Below, one piece after another: positions 8,777 through 16,374 of a stretch of DNA of 53,929 bases. This stretch comes from Syntrophomonadaceae bacterium (GTDB taxonomy: Bacteria > Bacillota_D > Dethiobacteria > DTU022). A model generated the notes under the pieces. It worked only from the letters and a program-made list of their open reading frames with translations, was not told where the DNA came from and searched no databases. The stretch covers positions 1-53,929 of the forward strand of contig PWUG01000032.1 in NCBI GenBank assembly GCA_003562605.1, written 5' to 3'. The translations under genes and the position numbers were made by a program. Numbering within the stretch: the first letter of the stretch is position 1; each line of letters begins with the position of its first letter.

Positions 8777-9465
8777 TAATCATTAGATAATTAGGTAGTT
8801 AGATTAAGTTGTTATATACCAAGTCCAGCTCGGGATCTGGAGTTTTCCCATAGGCATAACTCCAGGTCTGGACTTGGAGCTGGTTTATAAACGCTTTATA
8901 TAATCGAAACTCTAGTCAAGGGTAGACAGTCGGGCACTAAACCGATCATATCGTCATAAAAGCTACTTCCGGCATTAGGGATTAAATCTATGGATTATCT
9001 ACAGAGCTTTGTCAGATCAAGTAACAAATTTAGCTTAGCATCTGCGTCGCCTTAGCATTATTGTTAACTTGCATGGAATGGTAAAGTCTTTACATTTATA
9101 GAGACTGGACACTCAATCTGGCTAATGCTCGTCAGTTAGCCAATATACCCAGTATTTGAATGCATAGCTTTATGGAAGCAGCTGCTAGGTGAAGGTTGGA
9201 TAAAGCCCTGAGGTAATCCTTGACTGGGGAGATTGCCATAATTTTTAATCGTGTTTATTGAACACAACGCCCCTTCATAGAAGTTTGCTCACAAGGTTTA
9301 AGAGCAGTTCCTAAGGGTGGGGTAGAAGGTGTTACCTGGCCAGTTCTGTCTCTGTGCCTTTCAAGCCAAGGACTCCTCGTTTGAGTAGATCACTCGTTTG
9401 AGTAGACCAGTGTAGGAGGCTTGAAACTGGGCTGTTGGGCTGATGAACTGGTGAAGTCTGGTGAT
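8777..9465. other. Divergent regulatory region of the lasso locus
   Basis: About 690 bases between the exporter and the kinase, reading outward both ways; no gene seen. It holds a long palindromic repeat at 8819-8888. TATAAT at 8899-8904 has TTGGAG at 8874-8879 upstream, but the 19-base spacing is long, so a rightward promoter here is only possible. AGGAGG at 9414-9419 has no well-spaced start after it. A short tandem-like element, CTCGTTTGAGTAGA, occurs in two near copies around 9376-9406. Confidence 0.4.
8819..8888. repeat. Palindromic repeat, copy 2 (long form)
   Basis: Arms CCAAGTCCAG plus CTGGAGTT on the left and AACTCCAG plus CTGGACTTGG on the right pair to give a long hairpin over 8819-8877. 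The left arm has a bulge of about six bases. The first 21 bases match 6854-6874 exactly. The two copies bracket the exporter gene. They look like REP-type elements. Confidence 0.62.
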
Positions 9466-10536
9466 ATGTCCTATGCCCTTCTCTGCGTGATGAAATCCAA
9501 TACTCTAGAAGATCCATGCTTTCCATCTGGTGATAGGGTGATAGCAACATATCCTCCTGAATCCTCCGCTCAAGCTGAAACCGTTCAAAAGTCAGTCTAT
9601 TATTATCAAGTTTACGGACTCACCCTTGCTTCAGAACTGGCTATGCCTCATTTGTTGGTCTGTGATGAGATGGCAGGTGACGCCACGCCGGACATTACCA
9701 TTCGCTATGGCCAGGTTCCCAGGTCGCTCGAGGGAGCCTCGTATGGGAATGTCAATGAGGATTCCAGTTGGCAAGCTGACCCAGAGCAGTTTCTGCTACA
9801 CAAAGCAGGGGTAGCAGGCTATTGGGCTCATAGTCGATCGCAGGTTGTGATTGAGCCAGCCCCAGGGGCCAGCGATAGGGATATCCGAATATTTCTGCTG
9901 GGCTCGGTATTGGGCTTTTTATTGCATCAGCGGCGCATTTTGGCCTTGCATGCTAGTGCCATTCGCACAGAGCGGGGGGCGGTGCTCTTTACTGGCCATT
10001 CGGGGGCGGGTAAATCCACAACCCTTGGGGCTATGGTGCAGCGAGGCTGTGCCATGCTAGCAGACGATGTCAGTGGCATTGTTTTAGATACGGCAGGGTG
10101 CCCTCAGGTGCTTCCGGCGTTTCCGGCCTCTCGCCTCTGGGCTGATGCGGCAGAAAAGCTGCACCAATCGACGCAAGGGATGGCTCGAGTCCGGGCAGAT
10201 TATGACAAATATCAAGTTCCCATCACTCACTTTTGCTCGACACCCGTGCCGCTGCTGGGGGTATATGTGTTGACTACTGAGCAACGCTCCGATGTTGCCT
10301 TAAAGCCGGTAGAGTCAATGGCTCAGAAGTTTTCCCTATTAGCGATGAACACCTATCGTGAGGTTTTTATCGCTAGCACCGGCTGGGAGAAGGAGCATTT
10401 TCAGCTGATTTCCCAAATGTTGAAGTCGGTTTATGTGACCCAGGTGATGCGACCCAGCCAGTCTTTTATGCTCGATGAGCTGGTGACAAGCATTGAACAA
10501 GATATTGCCAATTGCCCCTTTGCAGAACGTTCCTGA
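9466..10536 (+). CDS. HprK-like kinase, predicted lasso precursor kinase
   Basis: A 356-residue protein of the HPr kinase/phosphorylase fold. It has the P-loop GHSGAGKST after an ALHASAI strand and an LADDVSGI stretch carrying the paired catalytic aspartates. The N-terminal part (VYGLTLASEL) is the extension seen in homologues from lasso clusters. In paeninodin-type clusters such kinases phosphorylate the hydroxyl of the precursor's C-terminal Ser; the precursor here also ends in Ser. The start is uncertain: ATG 9466 has only a weak ribosome site, a TTG at 9421 lies one base after AGGAGG (too close), and ATG 9490 is also possible. It heads the rightward lasso operon. Confidence 0.8.
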   Translation: MSYALLCVMKSNTLEDPCFPSGDRVIATYPPESSAQAETVQKSVYYYQVYGLTLASELAMPHLLVCDEMAGDATPDITIRYGQVPRSLEGASYGNVNEDSSWQADPEQFLLHKAGVAGYWAHSRSQVVIEPAPGASDRDIRIFLLGSVLGFLLHQRRILALHASAIRTERGAVLFTGHSGAGKSTTLGAMVQRGCAMLADDVSGIVLDTAGCPQVLPAFPASRLWADAAEKLHQSTQGMARVRADYDKYQVPITHFCSTPVPLLGVYVLTTEQRSDVALKPVESMAQKFSLLAMNTYREVFIASTGWEKEHFQLISQMLKSVYVTQVMRPSQSFMLDELVTSIEQDIANCPFAERS

Positions 10537-10736
10537 TATCTGGCTGGCTATCTGAAATTTAAGCTCATGGAAGCATACCAATCTCATCCTTTCGACTTTT
10601 GCCCTGGAGAATAATGTATTTCCCTGCCCTTTCTCAACTATCTGTAGCACAGCCTTCCTGAAATTGATTCAGCCCCCTGTGAAGCTGTTGACAGCCTGGC
10701 AATGCTTGAACGTTTACTACTTGATGGAGATAACCT

Positions 10737-11060
10737 ATGGCAACCCTAACCCTCGATACGATGATTAGTCGTTCTCCAGATTTGATGGTCAGTCAGGTTG
10801 GAGAAGAAATCATGATGATGGACATTCAAAAAGGGATGTATTACGCCCTGAATCCGGTCAGTGCTAGGGTCTGGACTCTCTTGGACCCTGCCTGTACTGT
10901 CAAAGCATTGTGTGACCACTTGCTAGCCGAGTACGAGGTTGAGCCAGAGCGGTGTGCGCGGGAGATCATCCAGGTGTTGAGCACAATGCTAGAGCGAGAC
11001 ATGATTACCGTCGATCGCCTCAAGACGGTCGCCCCTTCCACCCCCTGTGGCGGAAGCTGA
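10737..11060 (+). CDS. Lasso peptide B1 protein (PqqD-like RRE)
   Basis: 107 residues with the PqqD/RiPP-recognition-element pattern: a beta sheet, then GMYYALNPVSARVWTLLD, then helices ending in an IIQVLSTMLERDMI segment. In lasso systems this stand-alone domain binds the precursor's leader and presents it to the B2 protease. It starts at ATG 10737 with GGAG at a good distance. It lies 200 bases after the kinase and 109 bases before the precursor. Length and fold pattern are normal. Confidence 0.87.
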   Translation: MATLTLDTMISRSPDLMVSQVGEEIMMMDIQKGMYYALNPVSARVWTLLDPACTVKALCDHLLAEYEVEPERCAREIIQVLSTMLERDMITVDRLKTVAPSTPCGGS

Positions 11061-11169
11061 GCCCTAAGCTTGCCCTGCTTGAAAGGAGGTGAAACCACGA
11101 AAATCATCTATTAATTGTTTTGAGTGATACATGTCTGTTCTGTAATTAATCATTTTGGAGTGTATTCCA

Positions 11170-11331
11170 ATGACTCTGTCTAATTCTGAAAAGAAGGTTT
11201 GGATGACCCCCACCGTCGACGAAGCCCCGGTGCAGATGACGGAAAGCGGTTGGTTCAACACGAAGATTGAAACCTTCATTCTGTCGAACGACAGCAAGGC
11301 AGGCGATAAAGATCCCGGTTCGCCTTCTTAG
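11170..11331 (+). CDS. Lasso peptide precursor (A), 53 residues
   Basis: The ORF starts at ATG 11170 after TTGGAGTG and ends at TAG 11329-11331, exactly between B1 and B2. The leader carries W11-M-T-P14-T-V, a form of the aromatic-xx-Pro motif bound by B1. Thr24 sits at position -2 if the core begins at Ser26. The core would then be 28 residues, with Ser1 linked to Glu34 of the precursor in a nine-residue ring (SGWFNTKIE). A core starting at Gly27 gives an eight-residue ring to the same Glu. The tail is long and polar, ending in D-P-G-S-P-S, so its C-terminal Ser fits the neighbouring kinase. No other acidic residue falls at ring positions 7-9. Cleavage site and ring are inferred. Confidence 0.82.
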   Translation: MTLSNSEKKVWMTPTVDEAPVQMTESGWFNTKIETFILSNDSKAGDKDPGSPS

Positions 11332-11372
11332 CTAGCTGCCCAAGGGGTCTTGAGGCTCTGATGATGAGACTA

Positions 11373-11390
11373 CCCTAGGGTCCTCTAGGG
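11373..11390 (+). promoter_or_regulatory. Hairpin between precursor and B2
   Basis: CCCTAG and CTAGGG form a six-base stem with a six-base loop 42 bases after the precursor stop; no T-run follows. Such a stem could protect or partly terminate the message so that precursor RNA exceeds enzyme RNA. The regulatory role is inferred. Confidence 0.4.
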
Positions 11391-11504
11391 GCCGCCAGAC
11401 CCAAAAGCACCTGACTGTCCTCCGAGCCTGGGCCCGTGGAGAACAGTTGGGTGTTTTGTCGCAGTCACTATTGCGTGTTCCTTGCCGTATCAGTTGAAGG
11501 ATCA

Positions 11505-11951
11505 ATGACTACGATGTTTCACAAGTTGCAAACAGCCTATCGCGATCGCGGCATTTTGCTGGAAGCTTTGTTTTGGTTGGGGGTCGCCCGATTAGTAATT
11601 CTGATTGTCCCCTTCCGCTGGGTCGAGCCCTACCTGGGGGAGCGCATGGTCGAATCAGCCTTAGACCAAGTTCCAGAGAACCCGCAGCAAGTGCAACGGA
11701 TTGCCTGGGCCGTAAATCGAGTCAGCGCCTATACTCCCTGGCAGAGTAAGTGCCTGGTGCAAGCCCTGGCGGCAAAACGCATGTTGCATTCTCGCAAGAT
11801 TGTCAGCACCCTGTACTTGGGTGTAGCGCGGCTGGGGGAGAAAAAGCTGGAAGCCCACGCCTGGCTGAGATGTGGCCCACTATATTTGACAGGCGGGCGA
11901 GGTCATGAACACTTTACAGTAGTTGCTATGTTTACGGAGAACGCCCGATGA
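11505..11951 (+). CDS. Lasso peptide B2 protein (leader peptidase, transglutaminase-like)
   Basis: 148 residues from ATG 11505, the usual size for a stand-alone B2. The Cys of the papain-like centre is in WQSKCLVQALA (Cys83) and the His is in EAHAWLRCG (His118); the family segment LTGG follows. B2 cleaves the leader after B1 has bound it. The frame is open to GTG 11436, but the extra 23 residues are unlike the family and ATG 11505 has GAAGGA before it. The stop overlaps the cyclase start in ATGA, so the two are translationally coupled. I could not pick out the third catalytic Asp with confidence. Confidence 0.85.
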   Translation: MTTMFHKLQTAYRDRGILLEALFWLGVARLVILIVPFRWVEPYLGERMVESALDQVPENPQQVQRIAWAVNRVSAYTPWQSKCLVQALAAKRMLHSRKIVSTLYLGVARLGEKKLEAHAWLRCGPLYLTGGRGHEHFTVVAMFTENAR

Positions 11952-13849
11952 GTGCTATTTGTGGCGTCTACTATCGCGATGGTCAGCCTGCGGGAGCTGA
12001 CGCTCTCTCTGCAATGATGTCGGCCCTGGCCGCCTATGGCCCAGATGGGACGTCGGTGTGGCGAGAGGGTGAGGTAGCTTTGGGGCACCAGATGTTGTAC
12101 CTGACCCCGGAGTCTTTGCAGGAGCAGGTGCCCTGGCAAGACGGTGAGTCGAGATGCGTGATTACCGCAGATGCCCGGCTAGACAATCGGGAAGGACTCT
12201 GGGAGAAACTGGCGATCGCCCCAGAGATTGGCCGCCTTCTTAGTGATAGCCAGTTGATTTTGAGAGCCTACCAACGCTGGGGGGATCAGTGCCCTCGACA
12301 ACTGTTGGGGGACTTTGCTTTTGTAATCTGGAATCCACGGCAACAGACCCTGTTTTGCGCCCGCGATATTTTTGGCGTCAAGCCCTTTTTTTATCACAGT
12401 GCGCCTCAGCACTTCTTGTTTGCCAGCGACTTGAATGCGCTTTTGGCAACTCACCAGGTGCCCGACCAGTTGAATGAATTGCTGCTAGCGGCCTACTTAG
12501 AGCAAGCAGATATTATTTTTGCCCAAAAAAGCCTCACTTTTTATGAGGCGATTCAAAAACTGCCCCCGGCCCATACGTTAACTCTGAGCCCTACCACCCA
12601 GCGACTCCAGCGATACTGGCATCCTGACCAGGCACCTAAAATTCACCTGGGGTCAGAGGCGGCCTATGTAGAACAGCTACGGGAACTGCTGGATCAGGCG
12701 GTGCGCTGCCGTTTACGGTCGGCTTTTCCGGTGGGGGCCCATCTTAGTGGTGGGCTGGATTCATCGGCGATCGCTGTCACCGCTGCCCGTGCCCTGCAGC
12801 AGCAGGGAAAAACCCTCAAAGGCTTCTCCTGGTCACCGCCCCTAGACGTCACCGTGGATGGCCCCAATGATGAGCGCCGTTTGGTACAACTGATTTGCGA
12901 TCGCGAAGCAATTGAGAATTACTACGTACCCCTGACTGGCCAGGATATTCTGGGGTTTTTGAATCGCAATATGCTGTCAGAGCCCACAGAGATGCTGCAC
13001 TTCGAGCAGTGTGTTCAGGGTCATGCCCATCAGCAAAATGTTCGTTTGATCCTATCGGGCTGGGGAGGGGATGAAGCCATCACCTTCAATGGCCGGGGAT
13101 ACTTTGCTGACCTGTTGTTACGGGGGCACTGGTGGACCTTATACCAAGAATTGAAACTACGGGGGCAACTACATCAGCTTGGTCTCCAAGGGCAACTGAT
13201 GAATAAAGTCCTACTTCCCATCCTGCCCGATGCCTTAGCGATGCGTCTGGAAGCCAGAATCAACCCAGACTACCAGCCCCAAGCGGGATCTGCGTATATT
13301 CATCCCGAGCTTGCCCGCAAGTTTCAGACCGACTACGATCGGCTGCCATCTCTGCCCTACACGCTTCGAGAAAAACCGGGCGTTCACCTTAACCAGCAAA
13401 GGCTGCTGGAGTACGGGCATCTGACCCGGCGCACTGAAGCCTGGGCAATCAGTGGTGGCATGCAGCAGATGGTATACAGCTATCCTCTACTGGATCGACG
13501 GATCGTTGAATTTGCTTTGGGTATTCCCGATTCCCTATTCTTCAAACATGGCTGGAAGCGATACCTGTTTCGAGTAGCGACAGAAGGCTTGCTACCAGAT
13601 GACATTCGCTGGAATACGACCAAGCGAGAATCGGCCACGGTGGCCCAGGTGCGCACCTGTCGACAAGACATTGTGGATGCCCTGAATGCAGAGCGCCTAG
13701 CCCGATTTCGAGCTAACTGCCAATTTCCCCAACTGTCAGAATGGGTTGATGTGAAGCGACTGGAACAGGTTCTGACGAATAAAGAAGACTGTCAAACTGG
13801 TTTTAACAATGCTCTAGACTTGGTGACCAGCTTTTCCCCAAGATCCTGA
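11948..13849 (+). CDS. Lasso peptide macrolactam synthetase (C), asparagine-synthetase-like
   Basis: 633 residues. An N-terminal class II glutamine-amidotransferase-like domain (about 1-200, ICGVYYRDG with Cys5, later FCARDIFGVKPFFYH) precedes an asparagine-synthetase domain. The PP-loop is intact (SGGLDS at 267-272), and LSGWGGDEAITFNGRG forms the second ATP-site loop. In lasso systems this enzyme adenylates the Glu/Asp side chain and forms the isopeptide bond with the core's first residue. The start overlaps B2 by four bases. HIP1 sites are dense here, so the gene looks long resident in this genome. Confidence 0.87.
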   Translation: MSAICGVYYRDGQPAGADALSAMMSALAAYGPDGTSVWREGEVALGHQMLYLTPESLQEQVPWQDGESRCVITADARLDNREGLWEKLAIAPEIGRLLSDSQLILRAYQRWGDQCPRQLLGDFAFVIWNPRQQTLFCARDIFGVKPFFYHSAPQHFLFASDLNALLATHQVPDQLNELLLAAYLEQADIIFAQKSLTFYEAIQKLPPAHTLTLSPTTQRLQRYWHPDQAPKIHLGSEAAYVEQLRELLDQAVRCRLRSAFPVGAHLSGGLDSSAIAVTAARALQQQGKTLKGFSWSPPLDVTVDGPNDERRLVQLICDREAIENYYVPLTGQDILGFLNRNMLSEPTEMLHFEQCVQGHAHQQNVRLILSGWGGDEAITFNGRGYFADLLLRGHWWTLYQELKLRGQLHQLGLQGQLMNKVLLPILPDALAMRLEARINPDYQPQAGSAYIHPELARKFQTDYDRLPSLPYTLREKPGVHLNQQRLLEYGHLTRRTEAWAISGGMQQMVYSYPLLDRRIVEFALGIPDSLFFKHGWKRYLFRVATEGLLPDDIRWNTTKRESATVAQVRTCRQDIVDALNAERLARFRANCQFPQLSEWVDVKRLEQVLTNKEDCQTGFNNALDLVTSFSPRS

Positions 13850-13882
13850 GCAAGCAGTAAACAGCTAACCAACACCAGCACC

Positions 13883-15142
13883 ATGGGACAAAAATGGCTG
13901 AAAAAAACTTTATTGATTATCTTTATCACTATCACTGCTGTGATCGCATTTCCATTGCTTAATCGCTTCATTTTTTGGGCACAGCCGACGGCAATTGAGC
14001 AATCTATAGTTTCGGTAGGCAATCCTTTTTCAGAGGATGGTCATCGCGATCGCTCTCTCAATGTTTGGGATTTACAGGTGTTTGACGGCAAGCTGTATAT
14101 TGGTGGCGGTAGCACTGTAGACAACACTGGCCCCATCAACGTGTGGGCCTATGACCTTGCAACTCAGCAGTTTGAGCAAGAATATACTGTCCAAGAAGAG
14201 GCGATTGAGCATTTTCGTGTCTTTCAGGATCAGCTTTATATTCCGGCTGCAGATCCAACCGAGGGAGATGCCAACAAATTTTATTACCGTGATCATGAAG
14301 GGGGTTGGCATCAGGTGACAGACGCCAGTATACCTCTCGCCCATGCTCGGGATATGATCAAGCTAGATACAGGAGAAATTATCCTGGTGGGTAATAGTCG
14401 GGACTTTAAAGATTTGTCTAACCCTGGGACTGTGATTACTTTGGACCATGGAGAAACTTTTCACTCAGCTGGGATTGATTATGCCCTCAGATCTGAGTTC
14501 AATTGGTTTTTTTCAATTTTTAGCTACCAGGGCAAAACCTACGCTCCGACCTCCTTGTTGAAAGACTACCAAGACTTTCCAGGGACAATAGCTGTATTTA
14601 ACCCTGACAGCCAAAAACTAGAACTTGACCCCGCCCTCTCCAACAGTATGTTTATCCCCCATGAGCAACTCCAACGCCGCTGGGGTAAGCAGGGCTTTTA
14701 TGTAATTTATCGTCTTTGGAATCCAGTGGAGTATAATACCGCCTTGGTGTATCCAGTGCGCTCCTACTCATATTACAATCGCAACTATAAGCAGGGGTAT
14801 ATGAACTCCATTGGGTGCTATGTGAAACCAACCCCAAATAGCAATCCTTTTGCCATTACCCTACCTGATAATCGCTCCATCGGTGAAGACGTACTTAAGA
14901 TTAACAATGAACTTTACCTTTTGGCTAACACTCGGGTAGCCCGAAACCAATTCATTATCTATGTTTACAAGACAGATAATCCGACAGATCCCAAACGATG
15001 GCAGACAGTGATGCAGTTTAGGAGCCCAAACAAGGCTCGTGCCTTTGAATATGCTGATGGCATGTTTTACTTCGGCCTGGGCCAGGATTATGGTGACCCT
15101 ATCGGTAAAGCAGGAGAAATTTTACGTCTTCACTGGCATTGA
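13883..15142 (+). CDS. Membrane-anchored propeller-like protein of the lasso operon, unknown function
   Basis: 419 residues: one N-terminal hydrophobic anchor (about 8-32) then a soluble, presumably extracytoplasmic domain. The domain has a recurring blade-like element (FDGKLYIGGG, FQDQLYIPAA, YQGKTYAPTS, INNELYLLAN, ADGMFYFGLG), as in beta-propellers. I recognise no catalytic motif and no hydrolase domain. It begins 33 bases after the cyclase and precedes the operon's terminal hairpin, so it is probably part of the lasso locus. Known lasso isopeptidases pair a propeller with a serine hydrolase; here only the propeller-like part is present. It might bind the peptide or be its receptor, but that is speculation. 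Confidence 0.55.
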   Translation: MGQKWLKKTLLIIFITITAVIAFPLLNRFIFWAQPTAIEQSIVSVGNPFSEDGHRDRSLNVWDLQVFDGKLYIGGGSTVDNTGPINVWAYDLATQQFEQEYTVQEEAIEHFRVFQDQLYIPAADPTEGDANKFYYRDHEGGWHQVTDASIPLAHARDMIKLDTGEIILVGNSRDFKDLSNPGTVITLDHGETFHSAGIDYALRSEFNWFFSIFSYQGKTYAPTSLLKDYQDFPGTIAVFNPDSQKLELDPALSNSMFIPHEQLQRRWGKQGFYVIYRLWNPVEYNTALVYPVRSYSYYNRNYKQGYMNSIGCYVKPTPNSNPFAITLPDNRSIGEDVLKINNELYLLANTRVARNQFIIYVYKTDNPTDPKRWQTVMQFRSPNKARAFEYADGMFYFGLGQDYGDPIGKAGEILRLHWH

Positions 15143-15145
15143 TGA

Positions 15146-15185
15146 CTCATCTCTAGGCAAGCTACTTAGATTGCCTAGAGATGAG
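15146..15185 (+). terminator. Strong hairpin closing the lasso operon
   Basis: Perfect 15-base arms (CTCATCTCTAGGCAA and its complement) around a 10-base loop begin three bases after the propeller gene's stop. It lies between convergent genes and could end transcription from both sides. A T-run is absent, so it is not a standard intrinsic terminator. Confidence 0.6.
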
Positions 15186-15338
15186 CGCTGCCACAACTTA
15201 TCAACTGAATCTTCCAGACGGATGAATTGGAGGTTATCCCTGCTGGGAACCAAGTTGTACTCATAAAAACTGTCCCCAGCCGGGGAAGTTTATCATTGCT
15301 ACAGCCTCATGAATTTAGTTAAAACCCAGCTTTATTAA

Positions 15339-16166
15339 TCAGTCAGACATCAACGTCTCGTAAGTAGACTGGGCTGCCTCTCTTAACTTACTTAGGGATG
15401 GAGAGTAAAACTCTTCTGTAAGTAGTGATTTCTGAGACTTCCGTGAGCTAACAGGACGACTGACAACTGCCTCATCCAGTTCCCCAAAGGCATTGGTGTA
15501 ACCTTTATCGATTAGCTCAAAGCATTTTTGCACATTCTCTTCAGTGTTGATAAATTCATCAAAATCAGAGCTATACCTCTCATTGACTTTTCGGATGATA
15601 GTGTCATAGCTTTGTGTAATTTCTTGGAAGGGAGCGATCACAAATCGCCTTCGAAACTTAATAATTGGCTGGTAAAAAGCTAGATAGTCATACAGTACCT
15701 GGCGCATTTCAATCTCAGGATCAAACTCCCCAATTATGTAAGAGATAATTGCAGCTTCTGGTTCACGGATCAATACAACCGTAGGTATGTTTCGACGAAC
15801 ACCCGCAATAACTTGTGCAGCTGCGTGAGTATGATGAGCGATATTTACTGGACGGCTTTGAGCCATTTTGAAGGCAATGTGTGCAAAGGTATTAGCCGTA
15901 CGGGGGAACCCTTCAATAACAATTTCCGTATCTGGCATCAGCGGTTGAGGTGCGGCTGGCTCAGGCAGGGTTGGATCGCTTAAGTACTTTTGACGCCAGC
16001 GGTTCCACCGCCATCTAGAGAACGGTAGGAAAATAGCAGGGTGTTGTCTACTGAACGTTCTTAACTTGTAGTATAGGGCGGGTGGTACCCGGCGCCTTAG
16101 CAAATATTGAGTTGCCTGATAGGCGTCTGTTTCACTTGACTGCAATTGAAGGTTAACGTCACTCAT
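15339..16166 (-). CDS. Sulfotransferase-like protein
   Basis: 275 residues. GFPRTAN at 86-92 resembles the 5'-phosphosulfate-binding loop of sulfotransferases (PKSGTT-like). TVVLIREPEAAIIS resembles the 3'-phosphate-binding segment (RxPxxxxxS). These enzymes move sulfate from PAPS to sugars or other acceptors. It is the last gene of the leftward glycan block, so a sulfated exopolysaccharide is plausible. The motif is divergent, so the substrate and even the sulfo-transfer are inferred. Confidence 0.6.
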   Translation of the reverse strand: MSDVNLQLQSSETDAYQATQYLLRRRVPPALYYKLRTFSRQHPAIFLPFSRWRWNRWRQKYLSDPTLPEPAAPQPLMPDTEIVIEGFPRTANTFAHIAFKMAQSRPVNIAHHTHAAAQVIAGVRRNIPTVVLIREPEAAIISYIIGEFDPEIEMRQVLYDYLAFYQPIIKFRRRFVIAPFQEITQSYDTIIRKVNERYSSDFDEFINTEENVQKCFELIDKGYTNAFGELDEAVVSRPVSSRKSQKSLLTEEFYSPSLSKLREAAQSTYETLMSD

Positions 16167-16374
16167 ACCCCAAAAACTCCCTAATAAAAATAGATTGTTA
16201 ACTTATCGATAATCTAAGGCAACTCTTTAAAGACTCAATCCATCTCACCACCGAATTAGGATACAGGCCTGAAGTTGTACCTTTGAGGACATCAGATCTT
16301 GAGCTAGGCTTGGTATGCACACCGAGTCAGAGAAAACTCCAGTAACCACCCTTACGATAACTGTAAATATCAGT

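Noticed and set aside
9332..9550. 72-codon minus-strand frame in the lasso divergent region
   Set aside because: No family features, and it overlaps the kinase start region; no ribosome site.
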